Assembly: GCF_001861355.1 (NCBI RefSeq)
Contig: NZ_MASN01000027.1
Location: 45,631-109,630 of the forward strand
From: Natrialba sp. SSL1
GTDB lineage: Archaea > Halobacteriota > Halobacteria > Halobacteriales > Natrialbaceae
Direction of reading: 5' to 3'
DNA: 64,000 nt
A model generated the notes under the pieces. The model was not told where the DNA came from. It worked only from the letters and a program-made list of their open reading frames with translations, and ran no database searches. Below, piece by piece: positions 7,719 to 16,467 of this stretch. The position numbers and the translations under genes are program-made. Position 1 is the first letter of the stretch, and each line of letters begins with the position of its first letter.

Positions 7719-9572
7719 GTGATGCTCGTCGCGACCGTTGCGCTCGTGCTCGCCCTCGGGGTCGCCTCCCGCGTCCTCGCGGATCGCCTTCGAATACCGA
7801 GCGTCCTCTTTCTGATCGTCGCGGGGATTGCCATCGGTCCCGAGGTGTTCGGCTTCGTTTCTCGGGAGACGTTCGGCGGCGGCCTCTCGGCGATAGTCGG
7901 CGTGAGCGTCGCGATTATCCTCTTCGAGGGAGGTTACCACCTCCGGCTCGCGAAACTCCGCGAGAGTCCGACGGCACTCTTCCGACTCGTCACCGTCGGC
8001 GCTGCGATCACCTGGCTCGGAACTGCGGCCGCAGTCGTCGTATTTCTCGAGACGAGCCTCGAGGTCGGTCTGCTGGTCGGCGCGCTGTTGATCGCGACCG
8101 GGCCAACAGTGATCGGTCCCATCCTCCAGGTTGTCACCGTGCGGGATCACGTCGCAGCGGTACTCGAGGGCGAGGGTATTCTCAACGACGTGACGGCGGC
8201 GATTTTGGCCGTCGTCGTCTTCGAGGTCCTCATCGCCGGGAACGGAACGCCGGCCACACTCGTCGGTGACTTCGTCCTGCGGCTGTTCGTCGGCCTCGGG
8301 TTCGGCGCGGTCATCGCCGGACTCGTCTGGCTGGTCCTCGACTACGGTGGCTCACGGCCCTGCACAGCGCCGTTGCACGCTCGCCTGATCGTGCTGGCCG
8401 GGATCGTGGTTGCCTACGCCGGGGCCGAAACGATCGCCAGCGAGACGGGTATTGCTGCCGCTGCGATGGCCGGTTTCGTGCTCGGAAACGTGGATCTCCC
8501 GTATCACGAGGACGTGATCGGTTTTCTCGACGATCTCTCGGTCGTCGTCCTCTCGTTCATCTTCGTCGCGCTAGCGGCGTTGATCGACTTCGCAGACATC
8601 CGCGCGCTCGGGCTGGCTGGCCTTGCTATCGTCGTCGCAGTCACCCTTGTGCTTCGACCCGCCGTCATCTATCTCTCGACGACTACCGCGCGGTTTACCG
8701 ATACCGAGCGGCTGTTCCTCAGCGCCGTCGGCCCGCGGGGAATCATCCCGGCCAGCGTCGCAACGTTGTTCGCCGTCGAACTGCAGGCGCTCGGCCGGCC
8801 ACAGGAGGCGCAGTTGCTCGCCGGCACCGTCTTTCTCATCATCTTCGCGACGGTCGTCCTTCAGGCCGGCCTCGCACGACAGCTCGCACAGTACCTCGAG
8901 GTTTCACCAATGCGCACGATACTCATCGGCGGGGGACGAGTCGGACTCTCCCTCGCAGAACGGCTCGAACAGGACGGAGAGAACGTACTGCTCGTCGACC
9001 ACGATCCCGACGCAGTAAAGGCGGCCCGCAAACGCGGGCTCACCGTACTTGAGGGCGACGGTACTGACGCCGACGTCCTCGAGTCGGCGGCTGCTGACAG
9101 TGCGAAAACGGTCATCGCAACCACACCCGACGACGACGTCAACCTGCTGGTCTGCCAGCTTGCGAAAACGACGTTCGACGTCGAAACGGTTGCCTCACGG
9201 GTCAACCAGCCGGACAACGTCGGTGCCTTCGAATCGCTCGGCGTCCGGGCCATTGATTTGTCGATGGCGACGGCGTGGTCACTCGAGAACGTCATCGAAC
9301 GGCCCTCGCTGTCGGCGTGGATGAACGAACTTGGCCGAACCGGTGATGTCCAGGAAATCCAGGTGACGGCGACGGATCTCGTCGGGAAGACGATCGCCGA
9401 CCTCAACGCCGAAATCCCCGAGGGGGTTATCGTCGGCCTGCTCACCCATCGGGACGGCGCGACCGAGGTTCCGACGGGTGATCACGAGTTGCGCGATGGC
9501 GACCGTGTGACGTTCCTCGGGCAGACAACCGCTGTCGACCGCGCAGTCAAGCGGTTCCACCCACACGATTGA
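7719..9572 (+). CDS. Cation/proton antiporter (CPA family) with TrkA-N and TrkA-C domains
   Basis: 617-aa protein. Residues 1-395 form about 12 transmembrane helices with the Na+/H+ exchanger pattern (GPTVIGPILQ near 130 and EGEGILNDVTAA near 150, holding the buried acidic residues). Residues 400-515 are a TrkA-N nucleotide-binding domain (ILIGGGRVGLSLAERL), and 530-615 a TrkA-C ligand domain. This architecture fits a nucleotide-gated Na+ or K+/H+ antiporter. GTG at 7719 is followed directly by ATG at 7722, and either may start translation. It lies 64 bases after the TauE gene. Confidence 0.9.
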   Translation: MMLVATVALVLALGVASRVLADRLRIPSVLFLIVAGIAIGPEVFGFVSRETFGGGLSAIVGVSVAIILFEGGYHLRLAKLRESPTALFRLVTVGAAITWLGTAAAVVVFLETSLEVGLLVGALLIATGPTVIGPILQVVTVRDHVAAVLEGEGILNDVTAAILAVVVFEVLIAGNGTPATLVGDFVLRLFVGLGFGAVIAGLVWLVLDYGGSRPCTAPLHARLIVLAGIVVAYAGAETIASETGIAAAAMAGFVLGNVDLPYHEDVIGFLDDLSVVVLSFIFVALAALIDFADIRALGLAGLAIVVAVTLVLRPAVIYLSTTTARFTDTERLFLSAVGPRGIIPASVATLFAVELQALGRPQEAQLLAGTVFLIIFATVVLQAGLARQLAQYLEVSPMRTILIGGGRVGLSLAERLEQDGENVLLVDHDPDAVKAARKRGLTVLEGDGTDADVLESAAADSAKTVIATTPDDDVNLLVCQLAKTTFDVETVASRVNQPDNVGAFESLGVRAIDLSMATAWSLENVIERPSLSAWMNELGRTGDVQEIQVTATDLVGKTIADLNAEIPEGVIVGLLTHRDGATEVPTGDHELRDGDRVTFLGQTTAVDRAVKRFHPHD

Positions 9573-9870
9573 GCGCTTCGACGGTCTAATCTGGCGGTCT
9601 CTCCAGCGACTGCAGTATTTGTAACCAACTCCAGTTGTGTCGCCCCTGTCTTGCCCCTCCCGGACACTACCGCCTCACTCGAACCACTGTTGGACGTGTT
9701 GACTCCTGCCTGGCTCACTATCACCTCTTACCGATCCTCCTGGGTAAATTCGCCACGCTCGCGCCTCCATGACGCCGTTTGAAAGGACAGCCTTCCCGTC
9801 TCGTTTCGAGTGGGACTCGAGTATCCACTCCGTTGTGTCGCCGCTCAGCGGCAGCTACTACTCTGTCCTA
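9573..9870. other. Intergenic region upstream of the thioredoxin promoter
   Basis: About 300 bases after the antiporter with no open frame showing coding bias. No repeat or RNA-like structure was recognised. Thioredoxin regulatory sequences begin at 9871. Confidence 0.4.
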
Positions 9871-9900
9871 TATTGTACAATACGTGCAAAACTTTTAAAC
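9871..9900 (+). promoter_or_regulatory. Thioredoxin promoter with perfect TATTGTACAATA palindrome
   Basis: TATTGTACAATA (9871-9882) is a perfect 12-bp palindrome. It is followed after ten bases by the TATA element TTTTAAAC (9893-9900), which lies about 25-30 bp before the ATG at 9925, so the transcript is nearly leaderless. The palindrome occupies the usual activator or BRE-proximal site. Confidence 0.6.
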
Positions 9901-9924
9901 GCTACCAGCCCATAGACTGGCGTG

Positions 9925-10284
9925 ATGACAACTGATATCGACAGCGGATCGGCGGCCCACTCTCCGACTGAACCGCTTCACATCGACGGGAAAGATCACC
10001 TTGACGATGTTGTCGCCGAGCACGATGTCGTGCTCGTGGACTTCTTCGCAGATTGGTGTGGGCCGTGCAAGATGCTCGAACCGGTCCTCGACGACCTTGC
10101 GGCAGAGACAGCCGCAACGATCGCGAAGGTCGACGTCGACCAACACCAGCAACTCGCCGGCGCGTACGGCGTCCGCGGCGTTCCGACGCTTGCCCTCTTT
10201 GCCGGCGGTGAGCAGGTCGAACAGCACACCGGTGCGCTGCCGGCTGACCGACTGCAAACCCTCGTCGAAAACTACACTGAATGA
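9925..10284 (+). CDS. Thioredoxin
   Basis: 119-aa thioredoxin-fold protein with the classical active site W44-C45-G46-P47-C48 in DFFADWCGPCKMLEPV and the cis-proline loop GVRGVPTLALF. A short acidic extension (about 20 residues) precedes the domain. A GTG three bases upstream (9922) is an alternative start. The last four bases overlap the thioredoxin reductase start (ATGA), so enzyme and substrate are translationally coupled. It supplies electrons to disulfide-bearing targets, plausibly including the nearby DsrE and VKOR-like proteins. Confidence 0.95.
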   Translation: MTTDIDSGSAAHSPTEPLHIDGKDHLDDVVAEHDVVLVDFFADWCGPCKMLEPVLDDLAAETAATIAKVDVDQHQQLAGAYGVRGVPTLALFAGGEQVEQHTGALPADRLQTLVENYTE

Positions 10285-11339
10285 GCACGGACACACCCGT
10301 AACTGAGACTGCCGTTCGAGATGTCGTGATTGTCGGCTCCGGCGTCGCTGGCCTCTCGGCTGCCGTCTACACCGCTCGCGCGGACCTCGAGCCACTCGTC
10401 CTCGAGGGGCCCGAACCCGGCGGCCAGCTGACGCTGACGACCGAGGTCGAGAACTACCTCGGCTTCCCCGAGGGAATCGGCGGCATGGAACTCATCCAGA
10501 ACGGCAAGGAGCAGGCCACGCGCTTCGGTGCCGAGTTCACCCACGGGACCGTCGAGACTACCACACTCGAGGAGCAGCCGTTCGCACTCGAGTTGGCAAG
10601 CGGCGAGACGATCCGAACGCGAGCCCTGATCGTCGCGACCGGTGCGAGCGCCCGCTGGGTCGGCGCTGACGGCGAGGACGAGCTGATGGGCTACGGACTC
10701 TCGACGTGTGCGACCTGTGACGGCGCGTTCCACCGCGGCGACGACGTGCTCGTCATCGGTGGCGGCGATTCGGCGATGGAAGAGGCGCTCTTCCTCGCGA
10801 AGTTCGCCGACAGCGTGACGGTCGTCCACCGACGCGACGAGCTTCGCGCGTCGGATATCATGGCCAAACGTGCCCGCGACCACGACGCGATCGAGTTCCG
10901 CTGGAACACCGAACTGTTCGAAATCCACGGTTCTCAGGCGGACGGCGTTACCGGTGCGACGCTGGTCCGCCACCCCGACGGCCACCCCACGGCGAAACTC
11001 GAGTCGGGTGAGGTCGATCGCGAGACGGTCGACGTCGGCGGCATCTTCTACGGTGTCGGCCACGTCCCGAACACGGAGTTTCTCGCGGAGACGGCCGTCG
11101 AACTCGACGACGCGGGCTACATCCGGACCGAACCGGGAATGACGACCGAGACGGCTGTCGAGGGCGTCTTCGGTGCCGGTGACGTGATGGACCCGGACTA
11201 CCGACAGGCGATTACGGCTGCCGGAACGGGAAGTATGGCCGCGCTCGACGCCGAGGAATGGCTCGAAACCCGCAACGCAGTCGCGCCCGCGGCACAACCC
11301 GTGGTAGAAGCTGAAGCCGAGGCCGAAGCCGACGACTAA
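10281..11339 (+). CDS. trxB: Thioredoxin reductase (FAD/NAD(P)-dependent)
   Basis: 352-aa flavoprotein. The N-terminal FAD site is VVIVGSGVAGLSAAVYTAR. The redox-active pair is C143-A-T-C146 in STCATCDGAF, followed by the pyridine nucleotide site VLVIGGGDSAMEEA and the C-terminal FAD motif GVFGAGDVMDPDYRQ. The length is slightly above the usual 310-320 because of an acidic Ala/Glu tail. It reduces the thioredoxin encoded just upstream, with which it overlaps by four bases. Whether it uses NADH or NADPH is not certain from motifs alone. Confidence 0.93.
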   Translation: MSTDTPVTETAVRDVVIVGSGVAGLSAAVYTARADLEPLVLEGPEPGGQLTLTTEVENYLGFPEGIGGMELIQNGKEQATRFGAEFTHGTVETTTLEEQPFALELASGETIRTRALIVATGASARWVGADGEDELMGYGLSTCATCDGAFHRGDDVLVIGGGDSAMEEALFLAKFADSVTVVHRRDELRASDIMAKRARDHDAIEFRWNTELFEIHGSQADGVTGATLVRHPDGHPTAKLESGEVDRETVDVGGIFYGVGHVPNTEFLAETAVELDDAGYIRTEPGMTTETAVEGVFGAGDVMDPDYRQAITAAGTGSMAALDAEEWLETRNAVAPAAQPVVEAEAEAEADD

Positions 11340-11509
11340 GCTTGCTGATTCTCTTTCACTGCATTTCTCTCTTCCTCACTGGAGTCATCATACCACACCA
11401 CGCAGTCGCGGTTTGAGATGAGCACGAAGGACGGATTCGTTGCTACCCGACTCCCATCGTATAGGAGACGTCCTCATCCTCTATGGTGCTCCACCACGTA
11501 CACTCGCGT

Positions 11510-11935
11510 ATGAGTGAGCAGATCCTCCTCCCGTACGACGGTTCGACGCCCTCAGAGAAGGCACTCGAGTACGCCCTCGAGACGTTCCCCGACGCCGCCC
11601 TCACTGCACTGTACGTGGTTCCGGCACCGCGGGGGTACTGGGCCTCCTTCGAGGAGCCCGAAGACAGAATTCCGAACGCAGAGGGTGCCAAGGAACGCGG
11701 TCGAGAGACACTCGACGAGGCCGTAGCGACGGCGGCGGACCAGGGTCGGGACCTCGAGACCGAACTGCTCATCGGCGAGCCAGAGCACGTGATCGTCGGC
11801 CAGGCTGCGGAGGGCGGGTACGACTCGATCGTCATCGGCAGTCACGGCCGTGAGGGAGTCTCTCGGGTGCTGCTCGGCAGCGTCGCAGAGAAGGTCGTCC
11901 GGCGATCTCCGACGCCGGTCGTCGTCGTCCGGTGA
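11510..11935 (+). CDS. Universal stress protein, single UspA domain
   Basis: 141-aa protein starting MSEQILLPYDGSTPSEKALEYAL. The nucleotide-binding loop GSHGREGVSRVLLGS and the terminal strand TPVVVVR are intact. An upstream in-frame ATG at 11483 would add nine residues without Usp similarity, so 11510 is preferred. It stands alone behind the thioredoxin operon, with about 170 bases of non-coding sequence before it. Confidence 0.85.
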   Translation: MSEQILLPYDGSTPSEKALEYALETFPDAALTALYVVPAPRGYWASFEEPEDRIPNAEGAKERGRETLDEAVATAADQGRDLETELLIGEPEHVIVGQAAEGGYDSIVIGSHGREGVSRVLLGSVAEKVVRRSPTPVVVVR

Positions 11936-12028
11936 CACAGCACGCTACTCGAGTAGCGGTGCCAGCCACACCGAGTCGCGCACTAATTTTCAAAAGTAAC
12001 CGACCACCATCTCAGATAACCCACCGAA

Positions 12029-12037
12029 ACTATATTA
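12029..12037 (+). promoter_or_regulatory. TATA box of the M28 peptidase gene
   Basis: ACTATATTAAG is a strong archaeal TATA element about 27 bp upstream of the ATG at 12061. This supports a leaderless transcript and that start codon over the in-frame ATG at 12043. Confidence 0.5.
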
Positions 12038-12060
12038 AGAAGATGAGTCGGTCAAGAGAC

Positions 12061-13432
12061 ATGGTCACTTTACCCAACCAAATCGTTGGCGATGCGTACA
12101 CGAGTAGACGTGGCTGGCAACTCGTCGAAGCACTGGCTGATCTCCGCGACCGGATGCCCGGCAGCGAGGGGTGAACGAGCTGGTGCCGATCTAGTGGCGG
12201 AACAATTCGAGGAGATCGGGCTCGATAACGTATCAACCACAGCATTTCCGATTCCAGGCTGGGAGCGAAACGCTGCCTCTGTTGCTGTCGGCGACCACAA
12301 CCTGTTCGAGCGATCTCACGAAGTGGTCGCACTTCCTGGTACACCAGCAGAAACGACGTCCGCCGAACTGATCGATATGGGAGACGCCCTTCCCGAAGAT
12401 TTCGAAGCTGTTGATCTGGAGGGGAAGATCGTGATGGCCTCGAGTCTCACACCAGACGATTACGGACGGTGGGTTCACCGCGGTGAGAAATACTCCTATG
12501 CCATCGAAGCCGGCGCAGCCGGGTTCATTTTCGCAAACCATATCGATGGCTGTCTCCCCCCAACGGGCAGTATCGGGGATCGGAACGGGCCTGGAGCGAT
12601 CCCAGCGGTCGGTGTCTCGAAGGAAGTCGGGGAGCGGATCAAGCGATACTGCAGGGACGAGACGACCGAGGCGACGATTGCAGTCGATTGTCAAAACACC
12701 GAGGCAACCTCTCGAAACATCGAGGCAACGGTCGGACCGGACACTGACGAAGAGGTCCTCTTTACCGCCCACGTCGACGCCCACGATATCGGTGATGGCG
12801 CGAACGACAACGGCGTCGGATGTGCGCTCGTGACAGCGGTCGGCCGACTCCTCAAACAGATCGAAGACGATCTCGAAACCCGCGTTCGATTGGTGGTATT
12901 CGGTGCCGAAGAAACCGGGCTATACGGCTCCTACTACTGGTCGCATACTCACGACCTCGACCAAGTCAAATGCGTTCTCAATATGGATGGTGCGGGCTAC
13001 TCGCGAAATCTCTCGATCCATACCCATGGCTTCGACGCAATCGGTGAGGCGTTCGAAGAAGTAAGCGAGGAGTTCGCTGTGCCGATTGCGGTGGAATCTG
13101 GGGTCCGCCCACATAGCGATCACTGGCCGTTCGTCCAACGCGGCATCCCTGGAGCACAGGGACGGACGACCGCCGAAGGGAGCGGACGTGGATGGGGACA
13201 CACCCATGGCGATACCCTCGACAAACTGGATATCCGTGACCTCCGCGAAATATCGACGCTCCTGACAGCCGGTGTCCTCAAACTCTCGGAGACCAGTCGA
13301 GAAATCGAGCGAGTCGACGACGGTGAAATACGCGATGCGACGGAAGAGCAACGATTCGATGTCGGGATGAAAGCGACTGACGACTGGCCGTGGGGTGACG
13401 AGGTTCGCGTTTGGCCTTGGGATACTTCCTGA
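12061..13432 (+). pseudogene. M28-family zinc aminopeptidase, broken by a one-base insertion
   Basis: ATG at 12061 encodes MVTLPNQIVGDAYTSRRGW and on to MPGSEG, then stops at TGA 12172-12174. The remaining 1.25 kb continues in another frame as ERAGADLVAEQFEEIGL. Removing one G from the GGGG run at about 12169-12172 joins them into a 456-aa M28 peptidase. Zinc motifs are intact downstream: HVDAHDIGDGANDNG, GAEETGLYGS, NMDGAGY and SDHWPF. A protease-associated insertion lies between the N-terminal and catalytic parts. There is no signal peptide. Either the gene is newly inactivated, slips at the G-run, or contains a sequencing error. Confidence 0.75.
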
Positions 13433-14167
13433 TTAGAGGTCAATCATTTCTATTCGAATCTGATCTTCTCGGTCGTCATCGGTTTCGACAATCACGTCCC
13501 ACCCGTATCGGTCGTCCGGATCTGTTACAGAACTCCACGTCAGAGTGAATTCGGTGGTGACGCTCTCTCCAGCAGCAACGTCGATAGTCTTCTCTGTTTC
13601 GCCGCTGTATCCCCACGATTCCATCCATCTTTCGTCGGGTTCGTTATCGATCGTTAGTGTTGTCTCGCCGGGACCAGTCCCTTCATTTTCGATCATCACT
13701 TCGATGGTTTGGTCGTCAGGTCGTCCGGTGATGGCCCAGAGCTCAATCGGATCTTCAGTCTGAATGCCCCAGTTAAAATCCGGTTCGCCTAGACACGTCA
13801 CATCTATCGTTTCTGTTTGACTATCGCCTCGCGGAGTGGTCGCTGTTACGGTGACAGTTCCTTCGCCAGGTCCAACAGTAACGGTTTCAGCGTCGTTCCG
13901 ACCGCTCAGTTGGAACGACTCAGGGCTTGCGTCCACACCGTCTGCAGAAATTTCGACATCTGTTCTCCCAAACGGTGGTCCATCGATTTGAACGGTGAAC
14001 GAATCTGTCGCATCCTCACAGTCGGGTAACTCAAGTGCGTCCGGCGCGACGCTGACAAGTTGTGTCTCTGCAGTCGCGGTGGACGTGAGTGCACCACCCG
14101 CGATGAATGTTATCCCGCTCGTTTGTAATACTCTGCGTCGAGTCGTATTTGTGTCGTCATCAGTCAT
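13433..14167 (-). CDS. Secreted hypothetical protein with Tat signal and Ig-like repeats
   Basis: About 244 residues starting MTDDDTNTTRRRVLQTSG, a twin-arginine signal followed by a short hydrophobic stretch (ITFIAGGALTS). The mature part is Thr/Glu/Asp-rich beta sequence that looks like two Ig-like or CARDB-type modules (about 45-120 and 125-244). Its phrases TVTVTATTPRGDSQTE and GETTLTIDNEPDERW are typical of such modules. No catalytic motif is visible. It is convergent with the M28 gene, with no bases between the two stops. Function unknown; probably anchored or secreted on the cell surface. Confidence 0.65.
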   Translation of the reverse strand: MTDDDTNTTRRRVLQTSGITFIAGGALTSTATAETQLVSVAPDALELPDCEDATDSFTVQIDGPPFGRTDVEISADGVDASPESFQLSGRNDAETVTVGPGEGTVTVTATTPRGDSQTETIDVTCLGEPDFNWGIQTEDPIELWAITGRPDDQTIEVMIENEGTGPGETTLTIDNEPDERWMESWGYSGETEKTIDVAAGESVTTEFTLTWSSVTDPDDRYGWDVIVETDDDREDQIRIEMIDL

Positions 14168-14293
14168 GGTACCTGCACCCACTCACCGTGGGATATCGTC
14201 AACAATCTTCTTCAAATATAAAAAATAACTGTACTGTTCAATTTGCAACTGGTGATTGACTGCACACAGAACCGTGACTCTGCTCCGACAACC

Positions 14294-15133
14294 CTATCCG
14301 TAGTGTTGGTCGCGAGCGTTGGCCCCAGCACGAAGCATCGCCACGGTTGCTTCGTACGCATCGACATATCGTTCGGCTTCGACCGTAGTTGTGCGATCAT
14401 CAATACGTTCGACACCGGGCGTGCGGCCGGCACCAGCTGCGTGATTCGTCGCGGACCAGTCCGCCGAAATGGTGACCGGAGAGTCCGGGTGTGAGACAGG
14501 CATTGCGTCCGCGTTCTCCACGGCTCGACAAGCCGCAGTGTGAATGTCCGGACGCGTTTCGTCGGGCGAGCGGCAGGTCGCACTGAATCGATCGATACCC
14601 TCTTTGACGACCACGGTTTCGACTGCGTCCCCTAGCTCTACTCGAGCCTCGGAGGCGGTCGCATCGTCCCCGGTGACGAGCCCGACAGGAACGTCGAGCG
14701 AGCCGGCAAAACGGGCGTTCCACCCTAACTCACCCACTTCACGACCGTTGACTCGGAGTCGCACTAGTTCGTGACCCATGAAGGTGTGGTTGAGGACAGC
14801 GCCGGCAGTCCCTGCCTTGGCGTGGTAGCCGACGAACAGCGCGAGGTCGTGCTCCGACGAACAGCCTTGCATCATCGACCGCGGCTTGGTGTTCCCCCTG
14901 ATGAGCGTGGCTTCGTCGTGGAGGCTCGCTCGAGGCAAGTTCGTCATCGTTGCGTGGGCGTCGTTGACCAGCACCGAATCGGCCCCGCCCTCGAGTGCCC
15001 CTTCGATCGCTGCGTTCACGTCGTCGACGAACAACGACTGGGCGTCGGAGTACGCTGTTCCGTCTTGAACGACATCGGTCGGTGCAGCAACACCAGTGAC
15101 GCCTTCCATGTCGGCGGAAACAAAGACATCCAT
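14294..15133 (-). CDS. dppA: DppA-type D-aminopeptidase (peptidase family M55)
   Basis: 279-aa zinc enzyme. The start MDVFVSADMEGVTG puts Asp and Glu at residues 8 and 10. VNDAHATM gives His60 and VGYHAKAG gives His104. These match the ligand positions known for Bacillus subtilis DppA (D8, E10, H60, H104), and a further Glu lies near 135. DppA removes N-terminal D-residues such as D-Ala from D-Ala-D-Ala. A longer in-frame start would add 16 residues upstream of the conserved Met. It is the last gene of a minus-strand group with the M20 and threonine-synthase-like genes and is a core member of the proposed muropeptide pathway. Confidence 0.9.
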   Translation of the reverse strand: MDVFVSADMEGVTGVAAPTDVVQDGTAYSDAQSLFVDDVNAAIEGALEGGADSVLVNDAHATMTNLPRASLHDEATLIRGNTKPRSMMQGCSSEHDLALFVGYHAKAGTAGAVLNHTFMGHELVRLRVNGREVGELGWNARFAGSLDVPVGLVTGDDATASEARVELGDAVETVVVKEGIDRFSATCRSPDETRPDIHTAACRAVENADAMPVSHPDSPVTISADWSATNHAAGAGRTPGVERIDDRTTTVEAERYVDAYEATVAMLRAGANARDQHYG

Positions 15134-15264
15134 ACTTGCTGAATGGAGCGACGAATCAAAAAGGATCGGGAGAGACGACAATCACGGATAGAACGACTAT
15201 CACGGAGGATGCCTCGGCTGTCCGGTCATCGGTCCAGGAGCACCTGTCGGTTGCGGGCTGTGGG

Positions 15265-16467
15265 TCAGTCGAACTCGGAAGTATCCATCGACAGGATCGT
15301 TCGTGCTGCTCGCTCCAGAATCTCAAGCCCGTCTCTCGCTTCGTCGAGGTCGACATACTCATCGACAGTGTGTGCCTGGGCCAAACTCCCGGGTCCCCAC
15401 GTGATTGCTGGAATGTCGGCGTGGTTGATGAACTCACGTACGTCAGTTGATGCCCGAATCCCCCATGGGTCCGGTGCCGCATCCGTCACCGCTGTCGAGT
15501 GTTCACGGAAGATCTCTGCCAACGGATGATCGATCGGGATTTCGGCTGAGGAATACGTTTCGGCGCGGTCCCACGTGGCTTCGATACCATGGTCGCGGTT
15601 GAGTTCCGAGACCACTTGTTCGATCTCGTCGTCTACCGCATCGATCGTCTCGTCGGGGAGAATACGCCGATCGAGGGTGACAGCCGTCCGATCTGCGAGC
15701 ACAGCCTTGTTCGAGCCCTCACCCGCACTGATCTGGGTGACAGTGGCATACGCTTGACCACAGAGAGAATCACGTCGCTCGCGGAGGCTGGCGTCGTAGT
15801 CGTTCAATCTGGCAAGAACTGGTCGAACGTGGTCGATTGGATTCGTCCCTCGATCAGGGTCGCTCGCGTGTGCGGGCTCTCCGGGCCAAGAAATCTCGTA
15901 CCATGCCATCCCCTTCTCGCTGGTTGCGACCCGACACTGCGTCGGTTCGAGCACGACGCCGATATCGCCGTCGAAACCCGCATCGAGAAGCGATTTGGTT
16001 CCGGGATCGGCTGTCTCCTCGCCCATCGCGGCATGGACGACAATCGAACCATCCAGACTCCCGTTCTCGATAGCCGATCGGAGATTGAGCGCCGTGAGCA
16101 TGGCAATGGCGATGGCTGTCTTCATGTCGACACTCCCGCGACCATAGAGCCGACCGTCCTCGATGACGCCGCCGTAGGGAGGATACGTCCACTCGTCGGG
16201 GTCGCCCGCGGGGACGACGTCCAGATGTCCGTTCAACACTACTGTGGGACGGCCGGATCCGATTCGTGCACCCACCTGTTTGCGGTCAGGGTCGGGTTCA
16301 TCAACGAGCGTCGACTCAATCCCATGGTGGGTGAACCAGTCGTGGACGTACTCGGCGCACGCACTCTCGTTCCCCGGTGGGTTCTCAGACTCGAGGCGAA
16401 CCAGCGCGGCGGCGAGCGACGGAAGATCAGTCGGATACCGTTTTGTCTCGCTTGGTTCGGGATTCAT
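15265..16467 (-). CDS. M20-family amidohydrolase (ArgE/DapE/ACY1-like)
   Basis: 400-aa cytoplasmic metallopeptidase-fold enzyme. Zinc motifs are VVLNGHLDVVPAGD (near residue 76), RGSVDMKTAIA (near 110) and GEETADPGT (near 152), with a dimerisation domain between about 185 and 295. The family hydrolyses N-acyl amino acids, succinyl-diaminopimelate or dipeptides, and substrate cannot be fixed from sequence. It overlaps the threonine-synthase-like gene by four bases and lies upstream of dppA. In this context dipeptide cleavage (for example L-Ala-L-Glu) or deacylation of amino sugar-free peptides is plausible. Confidence 0.8.
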   Translation of the reverse strand: MNPEPSETKRYPTDLPSLAAALVRLESENPPGNESACAEYVHDWFTHHGIESTLVDEPDPDRKQVGARIGSGRPTVVLNGHLDVVPAGDPDEWTYPPYGGVIEDGRLYGRGSVDMKTAIAIAMLTALNLRSAIENGSLDGSIVVHAAMGEETADPGTKSLLDAGFDGDIGVVLEPTQCRVATSEKGMAWYEISWPGEPAHASDPDRGTNPIDHVRPVLARLNDYDASLRERRDSLCGQAYATVTQISAGEGSNKAVLADRTAVTLDRRILPDETIDAVDDEIEQVVSELNRDHGIEATWDRAETYSSAEIPIDHPLAEIFREHSTAVTDAAPDPWGIRASTDVREFINHADIPAITWGPGSLAQAHTVDEYVDLDEARDGLEILERAARTILSMDTSEFD

